The notes: a model not told the origin generated them from the letters alone. DNA of 62,601 nt from Sutcliffiella rhizosphaerae (GCF_917563925.1 NZ_CAKJTJ010000024.1:1-62601); one strand, 5' to 3'; counted from the stretch's first letter, positions 8,208-17,206 are shown. Numbers and translations are program-made.

Positions 8208-8295
8208 TTGACAACGTGCTCTCTCCCATTTTTTATTAGTAGTAGTTTTGTTATCCACAATAAGTAATTTTACATGGTAAATAGCACGTTGACAA
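8208..8295. repeat. Spaced inverted repeat in the cotD-mrfB gap
   Basis: TTGACAACGTGCT at 8208-8220 and AGCACGTTGACAA at 8283-8295 are inverted copies matching at 12 of 13 positions, separated by 62 AT-rich bases. The remainder of the 336-base gap 7999-8334 shows only the cotD promoter region and no further gene. The role is unknown; it may be the relic of a small insertion or a long RNA hairpin. Confidence 0.5.
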
Positions 8296-8334
8296 TATGT
8301 GTGTTATAGAAATTTTGACAAAATAAAAATGATT

Positions 8335-9591
8335 TTACATTCCTATTTTTCTCTTTAGTCTTTTTATTCTTTTTTCCATTTCTAGCTGTGTCTTTTCACT
8401 TGGAGGAGTGGAGATTGCATTCTTTTGTCGGTATAACTTGTACGAAATTTCCGCATATTTTAGTGCTGTTAAGCAATCTTTTTCTTGATGTTCAAAGATC
8501 TTTGCTAGTTCAATGCCTACCATCTCTTTAGACATATTATCTTGTAAATAGAAGGAATGGATAAACCATTTTTTAGCTTCTTCGTAGTTTTTCTCCTTCT
8601 TTTTTAGCAATCCTAATTTATAGGAAGCTTGCCATGAGTTTTCGACAATATTCTTATATCTTGAAGTAGCTGCCTCTTTTTGGCCCAATACATCATACCA
8701 GCGACCAATTTCAAATACTTCTTCTTTATTCATGCCCATTTCTTGGCTTAAAAGTAGTTTTGATAGATGAATGTACAAGGTTATTAGTGTTAGAACATCC
8801 AATTCATTATGTTTCATAACTCCCTTAATCCCTTGCATTTCATGTGTTTTTACAAAGTCAAAATAAATCATTGGCGCTAAAAACCCTGGTATATCATCTT
8901 TTCGTTCTATTTTAAGAATTTCTTTTTCGACATTTGCCAATCGAACAGATTCCATTTTGTTTTTCCAAAGCCGTCTAGCCGCATGCAATAAATCAAAATG
9001 TCCGAAAGCAGGAAGCTTAGGTACTTGTTCTCTAATCAATGTATGCCTAGTCTTTACTTGTGGCCAATCGAACGCTTTTCCATTATAAGTGACTAAAGTA
9101 GAGTAGTTCACTTCTTCCAAAAAACTTTGGTATAAGGCAATCTCATTACCTGGACTAGGTAATAGGTGTTGCCTGATTACTACTTTATCTGAAAATACTC
9201 TCGCATACCCGAGCAAAAAAATAGTCGTTCCTACCCCGCCACTTAAACCTGTTGTTTCTGTATCAAAGAAGAAAAGGTCTGTTACTTGATGACCTTTAGC
9301 TGATAAAGGGTGGTCTACCTCTACATCTTGCCAACGTTTTATTATTGGCAAAAGTTCACCAAGCTTATATATACCATGGCAAAAATCTAAACTATACTCT
9401 ACTTCCCTAATTAAACAATGCTCTTCTTGAAAATAAAAAACGTTTGTTTGAAAGTCCTGCCATTCTTTTTTATTGGGAACATCAAAACTTGTTGAAGTTT
9501 GTACTTTCACTTGCTTTTGTTCTTTATTTTCTCCTGATGGAGTATGTTGTAGATGTTTTTTCATCCGATTTAATTTATTTATCATGTTCAT
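8335..9591 (-). CDS. mrfB: Exonuclease MrfB (YprB), mitomycin C repair
   Basis: A 418-residue DnaQ/RNase H-fold metal-dependent exonuclease. In B. subtilis it acts with the helicase MrfA to repair mitomycin C lesions independently of UvrABC. The catalytic first motif FFDTETTGLSGG lies at about residues 108-119. Later acidic motifs include FDLLHAARRLW (about 200) and the HNELDVLTL segment (about 263-271). The C-terminal 120 residues look like tetratricopeptide-type helices (YKLGLLKKKEKNYEEAKKWF). It starts 14 nt after mrfA ends and so is the second gene of a two-gene operon. The AAAAGGAT ribosome binding site fits the first ATG. Confidence 0.9.
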   Translation of the reverse strand: MNMINKLNRMKKHLQHTPSGENKEQKQVKVQTSTSFDVPNKKEWQDFQTNVFYFQEEHCLIREVEYSLDFCHGIYKLGELLPIIKRWQDVEVDHPLSAKGHQVTDLFFFDTETTGLSGGVGTTIFLLGYARVFSDKVVIRQHLLPSPGNEIALYQSFLEEVNYSTLVTYNGKAFDWPQVKTRHTLIREQVPKLPAFGHFDLLHAARRLWKNKMESVRLANVEKEILKIERKDDIPGFLAPMIYFDFVKTHEMQGIKGVMKHNELDVLTLITLYIHLSKLLLSQEMGMNKEEVFEIGRWYDVLGQKEAATSRYKNIVENSWQASYKLGLLKKKEKNYEEAKKWFIHSFYLQDNMSKEMVGIELAKIFEHQEKDCLTALKYAEISYKLYRQKNAISTPPSEKTQLEMEKRIKRLKRKIGM

Positions 9592-9605
9592 GCTACATCA
9601 TCCTT

Positions 9606-11873
9606 TTAAATTAGCTTTTGGAGTAATGTAAGAGCTAGAATTTTTGAATCCTCATCTGGATAATCTGCACCTATACAAGAAGGGCAGCCAGATTTACATG
9701 GGCAAGCTTCAATCAAATTATTAGCACGAGCTAACAGGTCAGCCATTTGATCATAGGCTTTTTCACTCAATCCTACACCACCAGGGTATCTGTCATAAAA
9801 ATAAACGACAGGCTTTTCATCATGTGTAGATTTCACCTGTGGAACAACTTGTAAATCCATCGGTTCACACATCAATAAAAGCGGAGCAACGTGTTTTAAA
9901 GCATGAGCGATACTAAGCAGGCTTTTTTCTAAGTCATCACCTTTAAAGTTTTCTGTTATCTCTGCTTCAAATGTAATCCATGTCGCACTTGTCTGTAATT
10001 CTTCCTCTGGTAGATATATCGGACCTGAACCAATGTTTTCATGAGTTTCAAATTTTATTTTTTTAAAAATGGTAGCCATCGCTCTAACTGAAACATCACC
10101 AAATGAAAGGAAACCTCCCAAGTATACTGTTTGTTTATCTACTTCGAGAACATCTAGTGATACTGCGAGATTTGCATCAGTAAAGTAGTCTACATTTACT
10201 TCTCTTACAAATGCCTTTTTTTCTTCCCAATCTAGTTTCTCCACTTGATATTGTATCCCTTGGTGTAGGTAAATAGCTTCCTCATGAAGAAGTGTCATGG
10301 AACTAAATCGGTCCATTTCTCCAATTACTTTGTTTACCGGCTCTGACGATTGGTCAACAATAATGACATTTTCTTGAGATGCAGAGCGGAGGCTGATGTT
10401 ATGGGCAGGAAAAGCGTCATTCATCCAATGCCATTTTCCACCATGCTCATGAAGGACTCGTTCCTCCGTTAAATAATCTAGTATATCCTTCAGCTCCACC
10501 TCATCAAACGTTTCTCCTTTTTTAAATGGAAGCTCATAAGCTGCGCATTTTATGTGATCTACTAAAATAATTAAATTATTTGGATTTATCCTTGCTGACT
10601 CTGGATTGCTTTTTAGGAAAAATTCCGGATGCTGAATGATATATTGATCAAGAGGATTTGAGCTAGCTACCATAATAATGACAGCCTCTCCTTGCCTGCG
10701 ACCTGCCCTTCCCGCTTGTTGCCATGCACTTGCAATGGTTCCTGGATACCCTGTCATAATACAAACCTGTAACTGTCCGATATCCACACCTAGCTCCAAT
10801 GCATTTGTACTAATCACTCCATAAATTTCACCATTTCGGAGCCCTTTTTCTATCGCACGTCTTTGCGTCGGTAAGTACCCTCCTCGATATCCTTGAATAG
10901 ACTTTTCACCTAATTGGTTTTTGACTAAGTCTTTTAAATAAGTAAGTAAGATTTCAACTCTGACACGACTTTTGGCAAAAATAATCGTTTGAATTTTTTC
11001 TTGTAAAAATTCAGCCGCCAGCTTACGAACCTCAAGAGTTGCACTCCTTCTTATGTTTAATGGTTTATTAACTATTGGCGGGTTATAAAAAACAATATGT
11101 TTTTTACTTGATGGTGCTCCGTTATTGTTAATAAGGTGAAACTGTTCACCAGTCAGGTCTTCTGCAAGCTCTCTAGGATTTGCAATCGTGGCAGAAGTAC
11201 AAATAAAGGTAGGATTACTACCATAGAATCTACATATACGCTTTAATCTTCTGAGTACATTCGCTACATGACTTCCAAATACCCCCCGATATGTATGGAG
11301 TTCATCAATTACTATATACTCTAAGTTTTCAAATAATGAAACCCACTTCGTATGATGGGGTAGTATAGCGGAATGAAGCATATCAGGGTTCGTAATAACG
11401 ATATGCCCCGCTTTTCTCACTTTCTGTCTTATGGTTGGAGCTGTGTCACCGTCATATGTATAGCTATTTATATTTACTCCCATTTGTGTAATTATTTCAT
11501 TCAATTCACTTTTTTGATCTTGTGCTAACGCCTTTGTCGGAAACAAGTACAAAGCTCGGCTATCATTATTTTCGACTATTTTTTGAAGGACAGGCAAGTT
11601 ATAACATAACGTTTTCCCTGATGCTGTTGGAGTAACAGCAACAAAATGTTTTTTGTTTATAGCAGTCTGAAATGCTTCAGCTTGATGTGTATAAAGGGAT
11701 AAGATTCCCCTATTTGTCAAGGAGTCCAATAATCGATCATCGATTTCTTCTGGAAAGGGTACACTTTGAGCTTCTTTTGGAGGTACTGTTTCCCAATGAA
11801 CAATATTTTTTGCTATTGACTCTTCCTTTTTCATCCAATCAATAATTTCATATATGGTTTTTTTCCATTTCAT
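9606..11873 (-). CDS. mrfA: DEAD/DEAH-box helicase MrfA (YprA), mitomycin C repair
   Basis: A 755-residue superfamily 2 helicase with a C-terminal DUF1998 (MrfA zinc-binding) domain. Motif I is TPTASGKT (about residue 81), motif II DELH (about 190), motif III TSATIANP, and motif VI QAGRAGRRQGEA (about 385). Four C-terminal cysteines in ACPCKSGCPSCIG (about 724-736) bind the structural zinc that defines the family. In B. subtilis MrfA translocates 3' to 5' on DNA and processes mitomycin adducts with MrfB, encoded just downstream. The AGAGGTG ribosome binding site serves the ATG at 11873. Confidence 0.92.
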   Translation of the reverse strand: MKWKKTIYEIIDWMKKEESIAKNIVHWETVPPKEAQSVPFPEEIDDRLLDSLTNRGILSLYTHQAEAFQTAINKKHFVAVTPTASGKTLCYNLPVLQKIVENNDSRALYLFPTKALAQDQKSELNEIITQMGVNINSYTYDGDTAPTIRQKVRKAGHIVITNPDMLHSAILPHHTKWVSLFENLEYIVIDELHTYRGVFGSHVANVLRRLKRICRFYGSNPTFICTSATIANPRELAEDLTGEQFHLINNNGAPSSKKHIVFYNPPIVNKPLNIRRSATLEVRKLAAEFLQEKIQTIIFAKSRVRVEILLTYLKDLVKNQLGEKSIQGYRGGYLPTQRRAIEKGLRNGEIYGVISTNALELGVDIGQLQVCIMTGYPGTIASAWQQAGRAGRRQGEAVIIMVASSNPLDQYIIQHPEFFLKSNPESARINPNNLIILVDHIKCAAYELPFKKGETFDEVELKDILDYLTEERVLHEHGGKWHWMNDAFPAHNISLRSASQENVIIVDQSSEPVNKVIGEMDRFSSMTLLHEEAIYLHQGIQYQVEKLDWEEKKAFVREVNVDYFTDANLAVSLDVLEVDKQTVYLGGFLSFGDVSVRAMATIFKKIKFETHENIGSGPIYLPEEELQTSATWITFEAEITENFKGDDLEKSLLSIAHALKHVAPLLLMCEPMDLQVVPQVKSTHDEKPVVYFYDRYPGGVGLSEKAYDQMADLLARANNLIEACPCKSGCPSCIGADYPDEDSKILALTLLQKLI

Positions 11874-12030
11874 TCGATCACCTCTTCGTCTATCTTCTAT
11901 ATTATCGAATAAGCGTTCGGTACGTAAAGTGTCTTTTACTGGGTATGAATGGAATTAAACGGAAGAGGATAGGAATTAATGAACGTTCGATAGTCGCTTA
12001 TCACTGAATTTAGACACTTCTTTCAAACAA

Positions 12031-12078
12031 AAAAGGCTTGCAGTAGTCAACAATTGTTGATAAACCGCATAGCCTTTT
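12031..12078 (-). terminator. Intrinsic terminator after the YdjO-like gene
   Basis: A long imperfect stem with outer arms AAAGGCT / AGCCTTTTTT and an inner perfect palindrome ATCAACAATTGTTGA-type core, ending in a T-run on the minus strand. It lies just past the stop codon at 12090. Confidence 0.6.
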
Positions 12079-12089
12079 CATCTGTGTAT

Positions 12090-12302
12090 TTACATTTTCT
12101 GATTTTGACTGTAATTATTAATTACCGCAAGAACTTTGGTAGATTGAGTCATTCCGCTATCGCAAAGCGGGCAGGTAGGTGTTTCGCTTTCTCCACTCTT
12201 GAAATTATCTCTCATCCAGCCATTACAATCGTCAGATGCACATTCCCATATTTTCGTTTCTTCCGTTACAATCTCTTCTACTTCTCTTCTTCCAAAAGCC
12301 AT
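12090..12302 (-). CDS. Cold-inducible YdjO-family zinc-ribbon protein
   Basis: A 70-residue protein with a WECASDDCNGWMRDNF segment and a later CPLCDSGM pair: four cysteines in a C-x4-C ... C-x2-C pattern expected to hold one zinc. This matches the small YdjO family, described as cold-inducible in B. subtilis. No catalytic residues are apparent. A GGAGAG ribosome binding site precedes the ATG. It is flanked by mrfA (divergence not apparent, same strand) and the mprF-like gene. A strong terminator suggests its own transcript. Confidence 0.7.
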   Translation of the reverse strand: MAFGRREVEEIVTEETKIWECASDDCNGWMRDNFKSGESETPTCPLCDSGMTQSTKVLAVINNYSQNQKM

Positions 12303-12473
12303 ATTACCACTCTCCTATCTTTTGAGGTGGGGCACAATAGATCCTCAACTATATACTTTTAGTATTCCAATCTACGAGGAAAAAATAAGAAAAAATAAAA
12401 AAAGTATTTTTTTCATACAATCTCTTCCAGTTTATTATAACATATTTATACTGAAAAATCAGGTCTTTATCTG

Positions 12474-14381
12474 TTATTTCCTATATCTAATCAACCATTT
12501 TATATTGCTTTTTGCGACATTTGCAGAAACATTCTTCGACACTGCAAACCATTTCCCGTCAATTTCAACTATTTGAAAGCCATACTCCGCATACATGGAA
12601 ATCTCTTCTTTTCTTATTTGTGGAACAATAATATTGAATCCGAATTTATCTGATTCTTCCACGAATTTTTTGTATGCTAGAGAGCAATCTTCCAATGAGC
12701 TTTCTAGTTCTTTTATTATTAAAAGGTTATCCAACCACTTTTGATAGTACAAGGTTGTATTTTCATAGTTAAAATAATATAGCGGTTTATGTGAAGTCGA
12801 TGATAATTCCACTTCCTTAATAGAGTTCTCGTCAACTTTTTGAAACAATCGACCAAAGTTATTTTCTCTAGAAAAAAACAAGCCAAAAAACAGTAGTAAT
12901 ATAGCCAGAATAAACCCAATACCTACATCATGCCACAATGATTGTTGATCAAGTGAAAATAAATCTTGCAACCTTCTTGGAACTATACGCTGTATATAAT
13001 GAAATTGTAAGGAACCAACTAGTACATATGTCAAAGCAATACATAATATAATAATCCCGTCAATCAGTCCTTTTAAAAGAGTGTATGGACTCCTTTTCCG
13101 ATAAAATCGATTTTTTGAAAAATACAGTAAGAGCATGGCAATTAAAAACATAAAAGCTTCCCACACATGAAAACCTTTTGAAAAGCTGATAACTAGCCCA
13201 ACAACTAAGATAATAAATGTAAAATAATATGCCCTCTTTACTTTATCATCGATGGCTCTAGCTAACACTAATAAAGTTATCCCGATTCCTATTGAGAAAT
13301 GCTGCGATAACTGCATGACCTCCATGGACAGAAATTCATTGGCTATTTTTATTTTTTGAACAATAACAGGGATGACTGGGAAAAGTAGCAACAAAACCCC
13401 TACAATCAACACCCAAATAGATAAAATCCTATGGCAAAGAACGGACCAAGTCTCCTTATCTGGTAATAAATGTTCCCAAGCCTTTTCTTTAAACATGAAA
13501 TACACGACATAAAAACCACTTGCAAGGAAAGGGACGACATAATAAACCAATCTATATAGGAGCAATAAGGCTATTAATTTCTCTTCATTTGTCCCAAATG
13601 CTGCAAGACCTACTAGGACAACAAAATCAAAAGCTCCTACCCCCCCTGGAACTGTACTTAATACGCCTGCGATGGCTGCCATAAAAAACACAACAAATAT
13701 AACGATAAATGGTACATCGACATTCAACATAATGGATGTCTGCCAAAAGACGATTGCAGCAAGCAACCATTCTAAAACGGAAACTGCAGTAAGTTTTATC
13801 TGTTCGTTCACGACAAGACTTTTGGTAAAGTGACTTGCCAACACAATAAACGGCCCATACCCACACACTATTAGCAAAGGTAACTTTAACAATGGATACT
13901 CGTGCAGAAAAACTGGCTGCACTAATTCATGCGCAAGGACAACCCAAGCAAAAACTGATAATCCACACAACATGTATGGAAGAATAATCGTAACATTCTT
14001 TAGTAAGGAAGGGAGCCTTGTTGTGTACTTTCGGTAAAAAAGAGTACGCAAAGCTACTCCAGCAAATCCTCCAAAACCCATGAAATTTGCAAACGAATTT
14101 GCTGAAAACCCAAATAAACACAAGTTCTTGGTGGATACATTCATCTTTAACCTTTTAGCAATAAGCCAATCATAAAAAATCATGGAACTAACAGCTAGTA
14201 ATCCTAGTATCACGAGCCAAATGAAAGCAAGAAATCCAATGTCCTGTACTTTATGAAATACTAGTCCTACATTAATGGTTTGGATTTGTTTTTTTCCTTC
14301 AATATATAAAACGATTAAGATCGTTAATGGAAAAATAACTTTTACTACTTTTAAAAAGTATGTATTTTTTAATATCTGCAT
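12474..14381 (-). CDS. MprF-like membrane flippase with shortened synthase domain
   Basis: A 635-residue polytopic membrane protein. The first ~320 residues match the flippase half of MprF (UPF0104/LPG_synthase_TM), including the conserved FMGFGGFAGVALRT (about 105-118) and STVPGGVGAFDFVVL (about 240-254). A second hydrophobic block (about 330-530) also follows MprF. Full MprF proteins have about 840-860 residues and end in a ~300-residue lysyl- or alanyl-transferase of two GNAT-like lobes. Here only about 100 residues follow the last membrane segment, covering part of the first lobe (ending EYGFQIVEIDGKWF...). Aminoacylation of phosphatidylglycerol is therefore doubtful; lipid translocation may remain. 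An upstream GTG at 14459 has no ribosome binding site, whereas AAAGGGAAG serves the ATG at 14381. Confidence 0.75.
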   Translation of the reverse strand: MQILKNTYFLKVVKVIFPLTILIVLYIEGKKQIQTINVGLVFHKVQDIGFLAFIWLVILGLLAVSSMIFYDWLIAKRLKMNVSTKNLCLFGFSANSFANFMGFGGFAGVALRTLFYRKYTTRLPSLLKNVTIILPYMLCGLSVFAWVVLAHELVQPVFLHEYPLLKLPLLIVCGYGPFIVLASHFTKSLVVNEQIKLTAVSVLEWLLAAIVFWQTSIMLNVDVPFIVIFVVFFMAAIAGVLSTVPGGVGAFDFVVLVGLAAFGTNEEKLIALLLLYRLVYYVVPFLASGFYVVYFMFKEKAWEHLLPDKETWSVLCHRILSIWVLIVGVLLLLFPVIPVIVQKIKIANEFLSMEVMQLSQHFSIGIGITLLVLARAIDDKVKRAYYFTFIILVVGLVISFSKGFHVWEAFMFLIAMLLLYFSKNRFYRKRSPYTLLKGLIDGIIILCIALTYVLVGSLQFHYIQRIVPRRLQDLFSLDQQSLWHDVGIGFILAILLLFFGLFFSRENNFGRLFQKVDENSIKEVELSSTSHKPLYYFNYENTTLYYQKWLDNLLIIKELESSLEDCSLAYKKFVEESDKFGFNIIVPQIRKEEISMYAEYGFQIVEIDGKWFAVSKNVSANVAKSNIKWLIRYRK

Positions 14382-14537
14382 GTATAACTTCCCTTTAAAT
14401 AAGCTTCTATCTCCAAAAGTATCATATTTTCCATGTGCTTTCCATGTAAATTTTTTCACTATAAATAGGAAAGTCAGTAACCCAAATAACTTTTTCTTTA
14501 TATATTAGTGATAAAGAACAAAGAAAGGGGTATTAGC

Positions 14538-15002
14538 ATGACTGATGAAAAAGGTAATCTTCCACAAAGAAGACAGCCACAAAACAATATCATGTCGTCC
14601 ATTGATTCATTTTTTAACCGGTCTCCGATAAAAGATATGATAAAACAAATGGACAATTTTTTTGGAAACGCCTTTTTAGATGCATCTTTTCCTGTTGAAA
14701 CTTATGAGACATCAAAGGATTTTATTGTCTTATGTAAATTGCCTGGAATTAAAAAAGAGCAAATAAGCATTGAGACCTTTGATCGTTATTTAACAATAGG
14801 CATTAAAAATAATCAAACGATCGAAACGATTGATGAGAAGGACTCTTCTATTCATAGCACATATGCAATGAATGAATCCAAAAGGACCATCCCTACTCCA
14901 GATTATGTCAAAATTAATTCCATGAAGGCAAATTACCGTGATGGTCTATTGCAAATTCGTATACCTAAAAAAAATAGTAAACAAATTGAAATAAACGATT
15001 AA
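14538..15002 (+). CDS. Small heat-shock protein, Hsp20/alpha-crystallin family
   Basis: A 154-residue chaperone of the Hsp20 family. The alpha-crystallin domain covers about residues 55-150: FPVETYETSKDFIVLCKLPG begins it (beta strands 2-3 with the LPG turn), and the later A-x-YRDGLLQIRIPKK matches the conserved A-x-x-x-x-GvL motif. An IEI-type tail (QIEIND) may be the oligomerisation motif. It is smaller and more diverged than housekeeping Hsp18 and could be a spore-coat member like CotM, but the location is not that of cotM. The start is the ATG at 14538 after AAAGGGG; it is transcribed divergently from the mprF-like gene. Confidence 0.85.
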   Translation: MTDEKGNLPQRRQPQNNIMSSIDSFFNRSPIKDMIKQMDNFFGNAFLDASFPVETYETSKDFIVLCKLPGIKKEQISIETFDRYLTIGIKNNQTIETIDEKDSSIHSTYAMNESKRTIPTPDYVKINSMKANYRDGLLQIRIPKKNSKQIEIND

Positions 15003-15046
15003 ATACTTTCTAGAACAAATCATAGAGCTAAAGGAATATTCCATTT

Positions 15047-15079
15047 AACGTAGCTGATTTTATCTTGCTACGTTTTTTG
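15047..15079 (+). terminator. Intrinsic terminator of the hsp20 gene
   Basis: Stem AACGTAGC / GCTACGTT at 15047-15074 followed by TTTT on the plus strand. The rest of the ~400-base gap to 15399 is AT-rich and shows no further gene or clear promoter. Confidence 0.8.
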
Positions 15080-15399
15080 GTTTGAGATTGTTTTCATATT
15101 TTATAACAGAGCCAAGAAAACTGCAGAAAGACTTAGTGGTGGATAATTTGGATTCATTTAACTATTAAAATATGTGGTCAATTTTTTATGTAAGTATCGT
15201 TTCAAATTGATTTTTGATAATAAGCTGCAAAACAGTCCTAGTCTGAACTTTTCATTAGCACCCTAATACCCACGCACGAAGTATTAAGAGTTTCATGAAT
15301 AGTTCAGTACAAAAACAGAGTTTACAAAAGCACCTTATATTAAGATCTATACATATTATTGTGATTCAAACAAACTATATTAAATAGGAGGTGTATAGA

Positions 15400-15585
15400 A
15401 TGCGCAAATACAAAAAAGTGTATGCAAATCCGTCCACTTCCCCATCATTGGTTATTAAAACTAATCTTGATCGGGAACAACAAGAGGAAAATCCTTATTA
15501 CAGTTCATCACTTAATCATCAAGAAGAAGAAAAACTAGATAACTTCTTCTTTGAGCATGAGCCTAAAGGAGATTATCACGAATAG
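15400..15585 (+). CDS. Small protein of unknown function, 61 residues
   Basis: A 61-residue hydrophilic protein with a basic N-terminus (MRKYKKVYANPS) and an acidic Gln/Glu-rich remainder; no hydrophobic segment or known motif. A near-perfect AGGAGGTG ribosome binding site precedes the ATG at 15400 (a GTG nine bases upstream is part of that site). An imperfect GGGGAG/CTCCCC stem at 15590-15609 follows the stop but lacks a T-run. It sits among spore-type genes, which hints at, but does not prove, a role in sporulation. Confidence 0.65.
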   Translation: MRKYKKVYANPSTSPSLVIKTNLDREQQEENPYYSSSLNHQEEEKLDNFFFEHEPKGDYHE

Positions 15586-15681
15586 TCCAGGGGAGGATAA
15601 CTTCTCCCCGCCAATGGAAGACTAAATGATTTTTTCTTGAAAAAATTTTGCATGCCATTAAAATGAAAGATTTTTGAAACA

Positions 15682-15709
15682 AAAAAGATGCCATGAAATA
15701 GCATCTTTT
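15682..15709 (-). terminator. Intrinsic terminator of yppG
   Basis: Stem AAAAGATGC / GCATCTTTTT overlapping the yppG stop codon, with TTTTTTG on the minus strand. Confidence 0.75.
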
Positions 15710-16287
15710 TAAGCCTTGAATGTAGCAGCAATCCCTTTTACCATACTATTTAATTGATTGACGGTATTCATCATTTGACCAGCAGTGTCCATCATTTTTT
15801 TCATATCAACATTACCGTCCTGACCTTTAAATTGATTCATGAAAGATGATGGAGGTTTAGTATTTTGTGTTTGAGTAGGATATGGATTCATAAATGGCAT
15901 TTGCATTTGGTTTGTCGGGGACCATCCATTAGGTGACATCCCCTGTTGGTACATTGCAGGACTTTGCATACTTGGAATAATACTGTTCGGACCCATTATT
16001 CCACTGGGCATATTCATTCCCTGTGGGTTATGGTTTTGTCCCATATATTCCATCCATCCAGGATAGCCAATAGGTGTATTTCCATCCATACTATTACCAG
16101 CATAGTATTGCGGTACATTGTTTGATTGCATATAAGGCATTTGGTTCATCATCATTCCTTGTTGGCTATTCCCCCAGCCTCCATATCCATTAGGAAGGAA
16201 ATTGCTCAAAATGGGAAGTTGATTTAGTAAAGGCATATTGCGGTTATATGATAAATGTCTAGGTCTGCCATACATTCTCCTAAACAT
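15709..16287 (-). CDS. yppG: YppG-like coat-type protein
   Basis: A 192-residue protein rich in Met, Asn, Gln, Pro, Tyr and Gly. The N-terminus (MFRRMYGRPRHLSYNR) and the long low-complexity middle resemble spore coat and exosporium proteins. The C-terminal 50 residues contain the conserved helical segment seen in YppG-like proteins: PSSFMNQFKGQDGNVDMKKM, then TVNQLNSMVKGIAATFK (about 145-192). The strong GGAGGGG ribosome binding site precedes the ATG and a terminator overlaps the stop, so it is monocistronic. Gene order (yppG, yppE, sspM, yppC, recU) matches B. subtilis. A mother-cell-specific role is inferred from composition and context. Confidence 0.75.
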   Translation of the reverse strand: MFRRMYGRPRHLSYNRNMPLLNQLPILSNFLPNGYGGWGNSQQGMMMNQMPYMQSNNVPQYYAGNSMDGNTPIGYPGWMEYMGQNHNPQGMNMPSGIMGPNSIIPSMQSPAMYQQGMSPNGWSPTNQMQMPFMNPYPTQTQNTKPPSSFMNQFKGQDGNVDMKKMMDTAGQMMNTVNQLNSMVKGIAATFKA

Positions 16288-16510
16288 TAAAACCCCTCCT
16301 CTTTTCTAACTATATTTAACATATGAAGGGATATGGGAAATGTGCCTATCTTAAATATCGCCAAAGCAAGGAAAATCTCACTTTAAAAACTCACTAAACA
16401 TTTCACTTATAGTACTTAACTACTACATGTACTAAAGAATTTCTTCCATTCATATTCATGAAAAAAGTTCACATGGGAAACTAATAAAAATATAGCGAGG
16501 AGGCGTAATG

Positions 16511-16678
16511 ATGAGTAGAGGCAAAGGCTTTCAGCACAAGAAAAAAGGACATGAACCAAAGATCGATGTGCAACCAGCAGTAAAAAAGGTGCTTGAAAAA
16601 GTGGAATATGCAATTGAACCGGTCGCAACTGCTGAAGAACCTCCAGTGACCAACAAAGCGGAAAAGGATCGTTCTTAA
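16511..16678 (+). CDS. Small basic-to-acidic protein, 55 residues, unknown
   Basis: A 55-residue reading frame read directly from the sequence: MSRGKGFQHKKKGHEPKIDV opens it and NKAEKDRS closes it. A consensus AGGAGG lies just before two adjacent ATGs at 16508 and 16511; spacing favours the second. The N-terminus is strongly basic, followed by an amphipathic helix (VKKVLEKVEYAIE) and a Pro/Glu tail. No known domain. Longer frames on the opposite strand here have no ribosome binding site. The location next to spore genes suggests a small spore protein, an inference only. Confidence 0.6.
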   Translation: MSRGKGFQHKKKGHEPKIDVQPAVKKVLEKVEYAIEPVATAEEPPVTNKAEKDRS

Positions 16679-16763
16679 ACAAAAGATGTACAAAGTTTTA
16701 AAACATTCAATGTATACATTAATGCTGAGTTAATAAGAGACTGGGACAAAAACATATTAGCCT

Positions 16764-16821
16764 AAAAAATCCGAACTACTTTTCAACATTCTACGATTAA
16801 GAATTTGAAGTAGTTCGGATT
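16764..16821 (-). terminator. Intrinsic terminator of the yppE operon
   Basis: Perfect 14-bp stem AATCCGAACTACTT / AAGTAGTTCGGATT (16769-16782 and 16808-16821) with a 25-nt loop and TTTTTTAGG on the minus strand. Confidence 0.8.
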
Positions 16822-16840
16822 TCAGTATTAAAAGACTTAT

Positions 16841-17206
16841 CTATACATCCAGTTTAGTAATTACATCATTTAGAACGTATCTAATAGATTGAAGCATCCC
16901 TTTAAACCTTTTCTCACGAGTATCTGGATAAAAACACTGAACAGATATCATGTTAATATTCTCCACAGTACTATCAACTTGTTGAACATGAATATTCTTT
17001 GGATTAGCTTCCTTTATCCAGCTTTTTGTCTCTTCTTCCCATCTCTGTACCAAATCAAATACTTTATCGGCAAATGGTTTTACTGTTTCAAAAAAGTCTG
17101 GCTCACCTTTCTCTTTTGCTGTTTCTACATATGTTGATTCTATTGTATTTAAATAAGAAAGAATGTTAGTTGAAAGGACTTCTACATTTTTATGCTTGCT
17201 AGTCAC
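16841..17206 (-). CDS. yppE: YppE family protein (DUF1798)
   Basis: A 121-residue four-helix-bundle protein of the DUF1798/YppE family; the family structure is known but not its function. Recognisable segments are ILSYLNTIESTYVETAKEKG (about 15-34), EPDFFETVKPFADKVFDLVQ (35-54) and the C-terminal TREKRFKGMLQSIRYVL. The start is a GTG served by GAGGTGAG; a preceding ATG in another frame runs into a stop at once. It lies 35 nt after the next small gene, with which it probably forms an operon ended by the terminator at 16764-16821. Confidence 0.8.
   Translation of the reverse strand: MTSKHKNVEVLSTNILSYLNTIESTYVETAKEKGEPDFFETVKPFADKVFDLVQRWEEETKSWIKEANPKNIHVQQVDSTVENINMISVQCFYPDTREKRFKGMLQSIRYVLNDVITKLDV

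Noticed and set aside
12474-12480. Frameshift as explanation for the short MprF-like protein
   Set aside because: Only about 170 bases separate its stop from the next gene, too little for the missing ~200 residues.
12199-12576. Plus-strand frame of 125 residues
   Set aside because: It overlaps the YdjO-like gene and the end of the MprF-like gene, with no ribosome binding site.
16416-16693. Minus-strand frames of 70 and 88 residues opposite the small gene at 16511
   Set aside because: No ribosome binding site and an unusual amino-acid mix; the plus-strand frame has a consensus site.
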